Shown here: in pieces, positions 25,649-36,083 of the stretch
Layout of the letters: each line of letters begins with the position of its first letter
How positions within the stretch are numbered: the stretch's first letter is position 1
NCBI RefSeq assembly: GCF_000425625.1
Contig: NZ_KE384415.1
Coordinates: forward strand, 41,061-105,060
Reading direction: 5' to 3'
Source: Stutzerimonas azotifigens DSM 17556
Lineage (GTDB): Bacteria > Pseudomonadota > Gammaproteobacteria > Pseudomonadales > Pseudomonadaceae
DNA: 64,000 nt
The notes under the pieces: model-generated
Told to the model about the DNA's origin: nothing
Database searches by the model: none
Seen by the model: only the letters and a program-made list of their open reading frames with translations
Translations under genes and position numbers: made by a program

Positions 25649-27322
25649 ATGACCCAGGAATCCGGCGGCTTCGCCGCGCTCGGCATTCATCCCTCCGTTC
25701 TCGCCGCCATCTCAGCCGTTGGCTATGAAGAACCGTCCCCCATCCAGGCCCAGGCTATCCCGGTGATCCTCGGCGGCCGCGACATGATCGGCCAGGCCCA
25801 GACCGGCACCGGCAAGACCGCCGCCTTCGCCCTGCCGATCCTGTCGATGATCGACCCGCAGCGGCGCGAGCCGCAGGCGCTGATCCTCGCGCCGACCCGC
25901 GAGCTGGCGCTGCAGGTGGCGACCGCGTTCGAGTCCTATTCCGCGCAACTGCCGGGCGTCAGCGTGGTCGCCATCTACGGCGGCGCACCCATGGGGCCGC
26001 AGCTCAAGGCGATCCGCCAGGGCGCGCAGATCATCGTCGCCACGCCCGGCCGCCTGGTCGACCACCTCAGCCGCAACGCCGGCCTGCTGGCCTCGATCCG
26101 CTTCCTGGTGCTCGACGAGGCGGACGAGATGCTCAAGCTCGGCTTCATGGACGATCTCGAAGTGATCTTCGAGGCGATGCCGGAAAGCCGCCAGAGCGTG
26201 CTGTTCTCGGCCACGCTGCCGCACTCGATCCGCGCCATCGCCGAGAAGCACCTGCGCGACCCGAGCCACATCAAGATCGCCGCCAAGACCCAGACCGTGG
26301 CGAAGATCGAGCAGGCGCACCTGATGGTCCACGCCGACCAGAAGATTCCGGCCGTGCTGCGTCTGCTGGAAGTCGAGGACTTCGATGCACTGATCGCCTT
26401 CGTGCGCACCAAGCAGGCGACCCTGGACCTGGCCACCGCGCTGGAGGCCAAGGGCTACAAGGCCGCCGCGCTGAACGGCGACATCGCGCAGAACCAGCGC
26501 GAGCGCGTGATCGAATCGCTCAAGGACGGCCGCCTGGACATCGTCGTGGCGACCGACGTGGCCGCGCGCGGCATCGACGTGCCGCGCATCACCCACGTGC
26601 TCAACGTCGACATGCCCTATGACCCGGAATCCTACGTGCACCGCATCGGCCGTACCGGCCGCGCCGGCCGCGAGGGGCGGGCGCTGCTGCTGGTGACCCC
26701 GCGCGAGCGGCGCATGCTGCAGGTGATCGAGCGCGTCACCGGGCAGAAGGTCGCCGAAGTCCGCCTGCCGACCCCGCAGCAGGTGCTCGATGCGCGCATC
26801 CGCAAGCTGACCAACAGCCTGGCGCCGCTGGTCGGCGATGCCGAGGCCAGCCACGGCGAGCTGCTGGACAAGCTGATCGCCGACATCGGCTGCAGCCCGC
26901 GCGCGCTCGCCGCCGCGCTGCTGCGCAAGGCCACCAACGGCCAGGCGTTGACGCTGGCCGAGGTGGAGAAGGACCAGCCGCTGGTCCCGGGCGCGCCGCG
27001 CGAGCGCAGCGAGCGTGGTGAGCGTGGTGAGCGTGGTGGCGACCGCGATCGCGAACGCCGCGCGCCCATGCCGCTGGCCGAGGGGCGCGTGCGCTGCCGC
27101 ACGTCGCTGGGCGCGCGCGACGGCATCGCCGCGCGCAACCTGCTCGGTGCCATCCTCAACGAGGGCGGCCTGCCGCGCGAGGCGATCGGCCGGATTCAGG
27201 TGCGCGACAGCTTCAGTCTGGTCGAGCTGCCGGAGGAAGGGCTCGAGCGTCTGCTCGGCAAGTTGAAGGACACCCGCGTCGGCGGCAAGCAACTCAAGCT
27301 GCGCCGTTACCGCGAAGACTGA
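25649..27322 (+). CDS. deaD: DEAD-box ATP-dependent RNA helicase, DeaD/CsdA type
   Basis: A 557-residue helicase. In order: a Q motif (GYEEPSPIQAQAIPV), Walker A AQTGTGKT with Lys56, PTRELALQV, TPGR, DEAD at 156-159, SAT, the helicase C domain with HRIGRTGRAGR, then a C-terminal RNA-binding domain of the DbpA/DeaD type. An Arg/Glu/Gly-rich linker (ERSERGERGERGGDRDRER) precedes it. It unwinds RNA in ribosome assembly and mRNA turnover, mainly in the cold. ATG at 25649 is chosen at the conserved N-terminus; it is followed by tapT after 18 bp. Confidence 0.95.
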   Translation: MTQESGGFAALGIHPSVLAAISAVGYEEPSPIQAQAIPVILGGRDMIGQAQTGTGKTAAFALPILSMIDPQRREPQALILAPTRELALQVATAFESYSAQLPGVSVVAIYGGAPMGPQLKAIRQGAQIIVATPGRLVDHLSRNAGLLASIRFLVLDEADEMLKLGFMDDLEVIFEAMPESRQSVLFSATLPHSIRAIAEKHLRDPSHIKIAAKTQTVAKIEQAHLMVHADQKIPAVLRLLEVEDFDALIAFVRTKQATLDLATALEAKGYKAAALNGDIAQNQRERVIESLKDGRLDIVVATDVAARGIDVPRITHVLNVDMPYDPESYVHRIGRTGRAGREGRALLLVTPRERRMLQVIERVTGQKVAEVRLPTPQQVLDARIRKLTNSLAPLVGDAEASHGELLDKLIADIGCSPRALAAALLRKATNGQALTLAEVEKDQPLVPGAPRERSERGERGERGGDRDRERRAPMPLAEGRVRCRTSLGARDGIAARNLLGAILNEGGLPREAIGRIQVRDSFSLVELPEEGLERLLGKLKDTRVGGKQLKLRRYRED

Positions 27323-27340
27323 TCGCCACAGGCCCGGGCA

Positions 27341-27958
27341 ATGGCGCGAAGCGAATGCGAACGGTGCCGGCGCCCGGCCGGCCACTGTCTCTGTTCGTCG
27401 ATTCCCTGCCTGGATAGCCGCACCCGGGTGCTGGTCCTGCAGCACCCGAGCGAGGCGCGTCATGCGCTGAACACCGGCCGCCTGGTGGCGCTCGGCCTGC
27501 GCCATGCCGAACTTTGGGTGGGTGAACGTTTCGACGGCCTGGCCGAGCGGCTGAGCGAGCCGGGCGTGTCCGCCGCGCTGCTGTTCCCGGGGGAGGGCGC
27601 GACGGTGGTCGAGGATGCCTCTGCCTGGCCGGCCGGGCAGCGCCTGCTGGTCGTGCCCGACGGTACCTGGCGCAAGGCGCGCAAGCTGCTGTATCTCAAT
27701 CCCGTGCTGGAAACCCTGCCGCGCCTGACCCTGCCCGCCGGGCTGGCCAGTCGCTACCGGCTGCGCAAGGCCCCGGGGCCCGAGGCGCTGGCGACCGTCG
27801 AGGCGGTCGCGCAGCTGTTGCAGCGTCTGGATGCGCCCCTCGATTTCCGGGCCCTGCTCGAGCCTTTCGAGACGATGATCGAGGGTCAGATCGAGGCCAT
27901 GGGCGAGCAGACCTATCGCCGCAACCATGCGCCTGCGAAGGGCGGGGACACCGGCTAG
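27341..27958 (+). CDS. tapT: DTW-domain tRNA-uridine aminocarboxypropyltransferase
   Basis: A 205-residue protein of the DTW family, which adds the acp3 group to uridine 47 of tRNA using S-adenosylmethionine. Zinc-type cysteines lie at the N-terminus (C6, C9, C16, C18), and the signature appears as PDGTWRKARK (Asp107-Trp110), with the LxxxPxL segment LNPVLETLPRLTL after it. It follows deaD by 18 bp and is probably co-transcribed, so both act on RNA. Its end overlaps the convergent YbaN-type gene by four bases. Confidence 0.88.
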   Translation: MARSECERCRRPAGHCLCSSIPCLDSRTRVLVLQHPSEARHALNTGRLVALGLRHAELWVGERFDGLAERLSEPGVSAALLFPGEGATVVEDASAWPAGQRLLVVPDGTWRKARKLLYLNPVLETLPRLTLPAGLASRYRLRKAPGPEALATVEAVAQLLQRLDAPLDFRALLEPFETMIEGQIEAMGEQTYRRNHAPAKGGDTG

Positions 27959-28359
27959 CCGGGGCGGCGCAGGGTCTTCTGGCGGAGGATGTAGACCGTC
28001 ACCAAGGTGGCGCTGACGAGCATGCCGGCGCGCGCCCAGGGCAGCGGCACCAGCCAGCAGGACACGCCGATGCTGATCCACATGGTGCCGATCGCCAGCA
28101 CCTTGCCGCGCAAGGGAATGCCGTTGCCTTCCAGATAGTCACGCACCAGCGGGCCCAGTACCCGGTGTCCCACCAGCCATTCGTAGAAGCGCCGCGAACT
28201 GCGCACGAAGCAGGCGGCCGCCAGCAGCAGGAAAGGCGTGGTGGGCAGCACCGGAAGGAAGATACCGACGACGCCGCAGACGACGCTCAGCGTGCCGATC
28301 GCGAGCAGCACGTAGCGCAATACCGGATTGCGCCACTGGCCGATGTCGCGATGCGCCAT
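27955..28359 (-). CDS. YbaN family (DUF454) inner-membrane protein
   Basis: A 134-residue protein with the DUF454 pattern: an N-terminal hydrophobic helix (VLLAIGTLSVVCGVVGIFLP), the signature LPTTPFLLLAAACFVRSSRRF, a short cytoplasmic loop, and two more helices (AIGTMWISIGVSCWLVPLPW, LVSATLVTVYIL). Function unknown. It lies 13 bp after the UPF0149 gene on the same strand, so the two may be one transcript. Confidence 0.88.
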   Translation of the reverse strand: MAHRDIGQWRNPVLRYVLLAIGTLSVVCGVVGIFLPVLPTTPFLLLAAACFVRSSRRFYEWLVGHRVLGPLVRDYLEGNGIPLRGKVLAIGTMWISIGVSCWLVPLPWARAGMLVSATLVTVYILRQKTLRRPG

Positions 28360-28372
28360 GACGCCTCGCGTG

Positions 28373-28960
28373 TCAGTGCCGGCGTGGCTTGAGCAGCGCT
28401 GGCTTTTCTTCGGGGGCGTGGCAGAGCAGGTAGAGGGCGGTGAGGATCTCGGGGATCTGCGCCACCATTTCGTCGACCAGGCGCTCGTCGGCGGCGATCT
28501 CGGCGAACTCCGGTTGCTCGTCGAACAGGCCCGAGCCGACCATGATCGGCAGCAGCAGCTCGCTGACTTCCTCTTCCGCCTCCTCGAACCACACCGCTTC
28601 GCGGAGGAACACGCCTTCCATGAAGCCGATGCACCAGCCGCGCAGCTCGGAATCGTCCGGGTCGTCGCCGAGGTCGAGTTCGCAGGGTAGCTCCATGTCC
28701 TCGTCGCTGGCCAGCTGGCGGGCGATGTGCGCCTTGAGCTGCACCAGCGTGGCCTCGATGGCCTCGCGCTCGGTGTCGTCGGAGTAATGCGGCGGTTCGG
28801 CGAACAGCGCGTCGATCCACTCGCGTTCGGGCACCGGTTCGGGACAGATGCACAGCGCGGTCAGGTAGCCGTGTGCGGCGATGTAGTCCAGTGCTTCTTC
28901 ATGCAGGTCGTCGGCATCCAGAAACACTTGCAGACGGGCGAGTTGCTCGGCGAAAGACAT
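28373..28960 (-). CDS. UPF0149 / YecA-like acidic protein
   Basis: A 195-residue strongly acidic, all-helical protein. It carries the UPF0149 pattern: [22 protein letters not shown] near the start and [13 protein letters not shown] in the middle. It lacks the C-terminal SEC-C zinc motif seen in YecA proper. The biochemical role is unknown. ATG at 28960 follows a short AGG-type site. It faces recQ across a 176-bp divergent promoter region. Confidence 0.85.
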   Translation of the reverse strand: MSFAEQLARLQVFLDADDLHEEALDYIAAHGYLTALCICPEPVPEREWIDALFAEPPHYSDDTEREAIEATLVQLKAHIARQLASDEDMELPCELDLGDDPDDSELRGWCIGFMEGVFLREAVWFEEAEEEVSELLLPIMVGSGLFDEQPEFAEIAADERLVDEMVAQIPEILTALYLLCHAPEEKPALLKPRRH

Positions 28961-29083
28961 CGGGGACTAACCTAAGGACGGGATCAGAGGCGATTCTAGT
29001 CCAGCCCGCAGGCGCCGGCTACCGTTGCCGCCTGCGATGCCCGGCCGCATCGGCCCGCAGGTGCGACCGTTCGCGCCTATGGC

Positions 29084-29112
29084 CTGAAGCGACGGAGCGG
29101 GTCGCGTATACT
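29084..29112 (+). promoter_or_regulatory. promoter of recQ
   Basis: A strong -10 tatact at 29107-29112 with a 17-bp spacer to a weak -35 ctgaag (29084-29089). It places the start near 29119, about 18 nt before the recQ ATG. Confidence 0.6.
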
Positions 29113-29136
29113 GCCGGCCTCGTTTCGGAGACCGGC

Positions 29137-31257
<2,121 letters not shown>

Positions 31258-31284
31258 TTCGCGCCGGCCAGATGCCGCCGCGGG

Positions 31285-31986
31285 TTATCGGGCCTGCAGC
31301 CGCTTGGCCGCGTTGATCAGGTGCTGACGGGCGGCGTGCCGCGCCGCCTCGGGGTCCTGCCGCTCGATCGCCTCGAAGATCGTCCGGTGCTCGTCCTGGG
31401 CCTGCCTGACCCAGCCGGCATGCCGCGCCGTGTTGGTGCGCGCGGCGCGGATGAGCCGGCGCACCCGGGTCTCGAGGAAGTTGCTGAAATCCAGGAAGTG
31501 CTCGTTGTGCGTCGCGCGCATGATCGACTGGTGGAAATGCATGTCGTCGTCGATGCCGCTGCCGTTGGTGCGGATCGCCTCTTCGAGGGCTTCCAGGTGG
31601 CCGCGTATCTCTTCCAGTTCCGCCGGCGTGCGGCGCATCGCCGCCAGCTCGGTGCCGACCACTTCCACCGACATCAGGAATTCGATGGTGCTGGCCAGGT
31701 CCTCCTGACTGTCCAGGCGCGCCTCCAGGCGGAACACGCTGCTGCCCTCGGGATTGACGAACTGGCCGCGGCCCTGCTGGGAGATGATCAGGCCTTCGGA
31801 CTTGAGCAGGGATATCGCCTCGCGCACCACCGGGCGGCTGACCCCGTATACCTGGCACAGCTCCTGCTGGCTGGGCAGGCGTTCGCCGGGCTGCCAGGCG
31901 CCGCTTTCGATGGTCGCGCGCAGCCGCAGGGCCACCTCGTCGGGCAGTGAATGGCCGCGCTGGATGATTTCGCTGTTGCTGGACAT
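31285..31986 (-). CDS. GntR-family regulator, FadR/FCD subfamily
   Basis: A 233-residue repressor. The N-terminal winged helix (ERLPSQQELCQVYGVSRPVVREAI, with the wing LIISQQGRGQFV) is typical of GntR. The C-terminal helical FCD domain binds small carboxylates with a metal, with ligands likely in DDDMHFHQSIMRATHNEHFL. It is 52 bp downstream of the minus-strand dehydrogenase and close to the divergent catabolic cluster, whose substrate or intermediate it probably senses. A TTGT-n5-AACA sequence at 32808-32820 is a likely target. Confidence 0.9.
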   Translation of the reverse strand: MSSNSEIIQRGHSLPDEVALRLRATIESGAWQPGERLPSQQELCQVYGVSRPVVREAISLLKSEGLIISQQGRGQFVNPEGSSVFRLEARLDSQEDLASTIEFLMSVEVVGTELAAMRRTPAELEEIRGHLEALEEAIRTNGSGIDDDMHFHQSIMRATHNEHFLDFSNFLETRVRRLIRAARTNTARHAGWVRQAQDEHRTIFEAIERQDPEAARHAARQHLINAAKRLQAR

Positions 31987-32038
31987 GCTGGCTCGTTTCC
32001 TTGGTGCGGACGGCGCGTGGCGCGGCCGCGTCCTCTAT

Positions 32039-32773
32039 TCAGGCGCTGTAGAGCCCACCGTTCACGTGGATGGTCTCGGCGGTCACGTAGCTGGCGGCCG
32101 GGCTGCACAGAAAGCTCACCACCGAGGCCACCTCGCGCGCCGTGCCGAGCCGCTTGAGCGGCATCGCGGCGGTCATCGCCTCGCGGCGGCCGACGTCGAG
32201 GGACTGCATCATGCGGGTGTCGATCAGGCCCGGCGAAACCGCGTTGACCCGCGTGCGGGGTGCCAGCTCCTGGGCCAGGGAACGGGTGAGGGCGAGCACG
32301 CCGCCTTTGGCGGTGGCGTAGGGCGTGTGGTCGGCGCTGCCGCGATGGCCGGCCAGCGAGGCGATGTTGACGATGGCGCTGCCTTCGGCGAGCAGCGGCC
32401 GCAGCGCCTGGACGGTGTAGAACACGCCGTCGAGATTGACCGCCAGGCTGCGCCGCCAGGTCTCGGGCTCGAGGCCGGCGAGCGGCAGGTGTTCGTAGAG
32501 GCCGGCGCCGGTGACCAGGTAGTCGACCCGGCCGAAGGCTTCCCGGCAGCGTGCCGCCAGCGCCTCGGCGTCCTCGACGCGCGCCACGTCCTGGCGTTGG
32601 CCCAGGCAGCGGGGCTCGCCGCCGAGGGATTCGACCAGGGCCGCGAGCGCCGGCTCGTCGAGGTCGCTCAGCAGCAGGCGCATGCCGCGGGCGGCGAACT
32701 GGCGGGCGATCTCCGCGGGTATCTCGCCGGCGGCGCCGGTAATCACTGCAACGGCATCCTCTAGGTCAGCCAT
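32039..32773 (-). CDS. short-chain dehydrogenase with altered cofactor loop
   Basis: A 244-residue SDR with an intact catalytic set: Asn in AVNLDGVF, Ser139, Tyr152 and Lys156 (YATAKGG). Asp37 after strand 2 suggests NAD rather than NADP. The dinucleotide loop is unusual: TGAAGEIP at 12-19 where TGxxxGIG is expected, so the second and third glycines are Glu17 and Pro19. The NNAG motif is also changed to TGAG. It may still be an enzyme or may have lost cofactor turnover. It is divergent from the AroE-like gene and probably belongs to the same pathway. Confidence 0.85.
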   Translation of the reverse strand: MADLEDAVAVITGAAGEIPAEIARQFAARGMRLLLSDLDEPALAALVESLGGEPRCLGQRQDVARVEDAEALAARCREAFGRVDYLVTGAGLYEHLPLAGLEPETWRRSLAVNLDGVFYTVQALRPLLAEGSAIVNIASLAGHRGSADHTPYATAKGGVLALTRSLAQELAPRTRVNAVSPGLIDTRMMQSLDVGRREAMTAAMPLKRLGTAREVASVVSFLCSPAASYVTAETIHVNGGLYSA

Positions 32774-32807
32774 GGGGGGTCTCCTCGGCGGAAGCTTGCG
32801 AGTGAAC

Positions 32808-32820
32808 TTGTCATATAACA
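32808..32820. promoter_or_regulatory. candidate GntR operator in the divergent promoter region
   Basis: The sequence ttgtcatataaca has the TGT-n6-ACA form seen in FadR/FCD operators. It lies between the divergent SDR and AroE-like genes in the only A+T-rich stretch there. Its left half (ttgtca) could serve as the -35 of the rightward promoter, so binding would block both directions. Confidence 0.45.
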
Positions 32821-32941
32821 TTACCATCTGCTAGGTTTTTGACTACCGGCGCCGCATGCCTCCGAGCGCCGGGGTACTCAAGCTACCCGCGCGAACGCGA
32901 CGCGGGATCGAACAAGAACAACGAAGCTGGAGGAATTGCGG

Positions 32942-33739
32942 ATGCCCGCAATTACAGGCACCACCCGTCTCGTCGGCGTCCTCGCCGACCCCGTCAGTCA
33001 TGTGCGCACCCCGGAAGTGATGAACCAGCGCTTCGCCGCGACCGATATCGACGCGGTGGTGGTGCCCCTGCATGTGAATGCGCACGGGCTGGGCGCGGCC
33101 TGGCAGGGGCTGTGCCAATTGCGCAACCTCTCCGGGCTGGTGGTCACCGTGCCGCACAAGGCGGCGGTGGTTGGCCTATGCGACGAACTCCTTCCCAGCG
33201 CGCGCCAGGTTGGCGCGGTCAATGCCGTCCATCGGCTGCCCGACGGGCGCTTCGTCGGCGCGATCTTCGACGGCCTCGGTTTCGTCGAGGGACTGCGCCG
33301 GCAGGGGCGCGATCCGCAGGGCCGGCGTGTCCTGCTGCTCGGCGCCGGCGGGGCCGCCTCGGCGATCGGTTTCGCATTGGCCGAAGCCGGCATCGCTTCG
33401 CTCGACATCTTCAACCGCTCCCCCGACAAGGCCCGGCGCCTGGCTGACCGTATCGCGGCGGCGTACCCGCAGCTGCCGGTCGCCGTCGGCGACGGCCAGC
33501 CGGCCGGCCACGACCTGCTGGTGAACGCCACTTCCCTCGGCCTGAAGCCGGACGATCCGCTGCCGCTCGATCCCGAGCGGCTGAAGCCCGGGATGACGGT
33601 CGCCGAGGTGGTCATGCGGCCGGAGCGCACCCGGCTGCTGGAACAGGCCGCCGCCCACGGCTGCGATACCCATGAGGGGCTGCACATGCTGCAGGCCCAG
33701 CTCGATTTGTTGGCGCGTTTCGTACTGGAAGGCCGCTGA
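32942..33739 (+). CDS. shikimate-dehydrogenase-like oxidoreductase (AroE family)
   Basis: A 265-residue AroE-fold protein. The catalytic Lys73 in VTVPHKAAV is kept, as are Asn94 (GAVNAV) and Asp110 (FDGLGF), and the nucleotide loop is LLGAGGAASAIG. The substrate loop that reads HSxSP in true AroE is HVRTP here (residues 20-24), replacing the first serine with Val and the second with Thr, and the NTDG motif is IFDG. It is therefore unlikely to be the biosynthetic enzyme. It follows a strong ribosome site (ggagg) and leads the catabolic cluster, so a hydroxylated cyclic substrate or another polyol is possible. Confidence 0.85.
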   Translation: MPAITGTTRLVGVLADPVSHVRTPEVMNQRFAATDIDAVVVPLHVNAHGLGAAWQGLCQLRNLSGLVVTVPHKAAVVGLCDELLPSARQVGAVNAVHRLPDGRFVGAIFDGLGFVEGLRRQGRDPQGRRVLLLGAGGAASAIGFALAEAGIASLDIFNRSPDKARRLADRIAAAYPQLPVAVGDGQPAGHDLLVNATSLGLKPDDPLPLDPERLKPGMTVAEVVMRPERTRLLEQAAAHGCDTHEGLHMLQAQLDLLARFVLEGR

Positions 33740-33777
33740 GCCGCAGCTAGGGCTCGGTAATAACAATAAAGCGAACA

Positions 33778-33795
33778 GCTCGTCGCACGACGAGC
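33778..33795 (+). other. hairpin before the substrate-binding protein gene
   Basis: A perfect 8-bp inverted repeat with a 2-base loop, gctcgtcgcacgacgagc, sits just before the ribosome site (gaaggagg) of the substrate-binding protein. It could stabilise that cistron or be an operator half-pair. Confidence 0.4.
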
Positions 33796-33811
33796 GAAGG
33801 AGGACAGACCC

Positions 33812-35041
33812 ATGCGTCATGCACTTTCCGCCCTGGCGATCGCCACCGGCCTGATCGCCCCCGCTATCCACGCAGAGCCCCTGAAGGTCGCCATCATCGA
33901 GTCGCTGTCGGGCTCGCAGACCTCCACCGGGCGGATGTACTCCAGTGCCGCCCGCTACGTGCTGGAGCAGATGAACGAGCAGGGCGGCTACAACGGCGAG
34001 CCGATCCAGATCAAGGACTACGACAACGGCGGCAACACCTCGGGCGCGGCCAGCCAGTTCCGGCAGGCAGTGGCGGACGGGGCCCACGTGATCATCCAGG
34101 GCTCGTCCTCGGCGGTGGCCGGGCAGATCACCGAGGACGTGCGCAAGCACAACATCCGCAACAAGGGCAACGAGATCGTCTATCTCAACATGGGCGGAGA
34201 AGCCCTGGAGCTGCGCGGCGACAAGTGCCACTTCCACGCCTTCCACCTCACCACCACCGCGCCGATGCGGGTGGGCCCGCTGGTGAAGGTGATGGCGCAG
34301 GAGGGCGACCTGGGCGATCGGGTGTACTCGATCAACCAGGCCTATTCCTGGGGCCAGGACATGGAGCAGGCGATCAAGTCCTACGCCGACACCTACGACT
34401 ACGAAGTCGTCGAGACCGTGCTGCACGAGGTGAACCGCATCCAGGACTTCGCCCCCTTCGTCGCCCAGATCCAGGCGGCCAAGCCCAGCTCGGTGATCAC
34501 TGGCAACTGGTCCAACGACCTGCTGCTGCTGATGAAGGCGGTGGGCGATTCGGGGCTCGACGTGACCTTCGGCACCACCTTCCTGGACCAGGTCGGCAAC
34601 GTCGCCAACGCCGGCAAGATGGCCCTCGGTCACTACGTGGCGCATCCCGGCAACGCCGAACTGAACAAGGACCCGCAGGACGCCGAGGACTACAAGGCCT
34701 TCAGCGGCCATTACCCGGTCTACGTCGAGCCCGGCACCATCAACGGCATCCGGCTGTTCACCGAGGCGTTGCGCGCCAACGACTTCAAGGGCGGCGACAT
34801 CGACGTCAACCGGATCGCCCTGGCCATGGAGCAGGCCCGGCTGGAGACCGACATCGGCCCGGTGTCCATCCGCAGGGAAGACCACCAGGCGATCATGCCG
34901 GTGGTGGTCTCGCGGGTGGAGCAGGGCGTGAAGTACCCGGCCGACGGCACCGACATGGGCTTCAAGCCGATCCAGGTGGTGTCGCCCGAGGATGCCATCT
35001 ACCCCGTCCAGGAATCCTGCCGGATGCGCCGGCCGGATTGA
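33812..35041 (+). CDS. Liv-type ABC transporter substrate-binding protein
   Basis: A 409-residue precursor with a signal peptide (LSALAIATGLIAPAIHA) and the periplasmic type I binding-protein fold of the LivK/HAAT group: KVAIIESLSGSQTSTG, then a long two-lobe domain including GDKCHFHAFHLTTTAPMRVG. Sequence alone does not give the ligand; this group takes branched-chain amino acids, aromatic acids, urea or amides. Genes for both permeases and both ATPases follow, so the importer is complete. Context points to a carboxylate substrate catabolised by the downstream dehydrogenases. A strong ribosome site precedes the ATG. Confidence 0.9.
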   Translation: MRHALSALAIATGLIAPAIHAEPLKVAIIESLSGSQTSTGRMYSSAARYVLEQMNEQGGYNGEPIQIKDYDNGGNTSGAASQFRQAVADGAHVIIQGSSSAVAGQITEDVRKHNIRNKGNEIVYLNMGGEALELRGDKCHFHAFHLTTTAPMRVGPLVKVMAQEGDLGDRVYSINQAYSWGQDMEQAIKSYADTYDYEVVETVLHEVNRIQDFAPFVAQIQAAKPSSVITGNWSNDLLLLMKAVGDSGLDVTFGTTFLDQVGNVANAGKMALGHYVAHPGNAELNKDPQDAEDYKAFSGHYPVYVEPGTINGIRLFTEALRANDFKGGDIDVNRIALAMEQARLETDIGPVSIRREDHQAIMPVVVSRVEQGVKYPADGTDMGFKPIQVVSPEDAIYPVQESCRMRRPD

Positions 35042-35052
35042 CGTCGTGCCTG

Positions 35053-35106
35053 GCCCGCGCCGCATCCGGCAGGCGCGGGCATCGGCGGCGACCGCGGGTC
35101 GCCGAT
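35053..35106 (+). other. intercistronic hairpins after the substrate-binding protein gene
   Basis: Two inverted repeats lie in the 90-bp gap: gcccgcgcc / ggcgcgggc (35053-35080) and atcggcg / cgccgat (35081-35106). Such structures often shield the mRNA end of a binding-protein gene and reduce readthrough to the membrane genes, giving an excess of the binding protein. Confidence 0.55.
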
Positions 35107-35131
35107 CTGGCAGGTCCAGGGGAGGGTGGTA

Positions 35132-36073
35132 ATGGAGTTCCTGATCGTCTCGACCATGAACGGCGTGATCTACGGCATGCTGCTGTTCATGGTGTCGGCC
35201 GGGTTGACGCTCATCTTCGGCATGATGGGCGTGCTGAACTTCGCGCATGCGTCCTTCTACATGCTCGGCGCCTACTTCGCCTACACGCTGTCGGGCCTTT
35301 TCAACTTCTGGGTCGGGCTGATCGTCGCGCCCCTGCTGGTGGGGCTGATCGGCGTGCTGGTGGAACGCTACATGCTGCGGCGCATCCACAGGTTCGGGCA
35401 TGCCCACGAGTTGCTGCTGACCTTCGGCCTGGCGTTCATCTTCGAGGAGCTGGTGAAGCTGTTCTATGGCAACTACCCGGTCAACTACCGGATGCCGGAC
35501 AGCCTCAACTTCGCCGCCTTCAACGTGTTCGGCGCCGACTATCCGTTCTACCGGATCTTCATCGGGCTGATCGCCGTGGCCATGTTCGCGCTGCTGCTGA
35601 TCCTGCTGACGCGCACCCGGATCGGCCTGGTGGTGCGTGGCGCCGAGCGCCTGCCGCAGATGGCCCAGGCCCTCGGACACAACGTTCCGCTGGTGTTCAT
35701 GGGCGTGTTCGGCACCGGCGCGGCGCTGGCGGGCCTGGGCGGCGCGGTGGCCGGGGCGTTCTTCCCGACCAACCCGAACATGGCGCTGGAACTGGGGGTG
35801 ATCGTCTTCGTGGTGGTGGTGGTCGGCGGGCTCGGCTCGCTGGCCGGCTCGCTGATCGCCTCGGTCCTGATCGGCGTCTTCAGCTCATTCGCCGTGGGGC
35901 TGCACTGGACGCTGGCCGGTGCGCTGTCGTGGGTCGGCCTGGGCGGGTGGGCCGAAGGCGTCGGCGGGCTGCTCACCCTGCCGCTGTCGTCGATATCGGG
36001 CACGGTGCCCTTCCTGCTGATGCTGATCGTGCTGCTGGTGCGGCCGGCCGGCCTCATGGGCTCGAAGAACTGA
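35132..36073 (+). CDS. livH: Liv-type ABC permease, LivH
   Basis: A 313-residue inner-membrane permease with about eight helices. Signatures are GLTLIFGMMGVLNFAHASFY near the start and the EAA-like loop VVGGLGSLAGSLIASVLIG near the end. It pairs with LivM to form the channel of the importer. The ATG at 35132 follows gggagggtg; a GTG six bases earlier is possible. It lies 90 bp after the binding-protein gene and 10 bp before livM. Confidence 0.9.
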   Translation: MEFLIVSTMNGVIYGMLLFMVSAGLTLIFGMMGVLNFAHASFYMLGAYFAYTLSGLFNFWVGLIVAPLLVGLIGVLVERYMLRRIHRFGHAHELLLTFGLAFIFEELVKLFYGNYPVNYRMPDSLNFAAFNVFGADYPFYRIFIGLIAVAMFALLLILLTRTRIGLVVRGAERLPQMAQALGHNVPLVFMGVFGTGAALAGLGGAVAGAFFPTNPNMALELGVIVFVVVVVGGLGSLAGSLIASVLIGVFSSFAVGLHWTLAGALSWVGLGGWAEGVGGLLTLPLSSISGTVPFLLMLIVLLVRPAGLMGSKN

Positions 36074-36083
36074 GGACGGTCCG

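Noticed and set aside
25712-28081. 789-residue minus-strand open frame opposite deaD and tapT
   Set aside because: It is the complement of two clearly coding plus-strand genes with strong motifs; its composition (His, Gln, Arg, Ala) is the typical shadow in GC-rich DNA.
35053-35106. A strong terminator splitting the importer operon
   Set aside because: The hairpins lack a U tract, and the gene order of binding protein, permeases and ATPases argues for partial readthrough instead.
33176-35680. 834-residue minus-strand frame opposite the AroE-like and substrate-binding protein genes
   Set aside because: Shadow frame with low-complexity His/Gln/Arg composition and no ribosome site.
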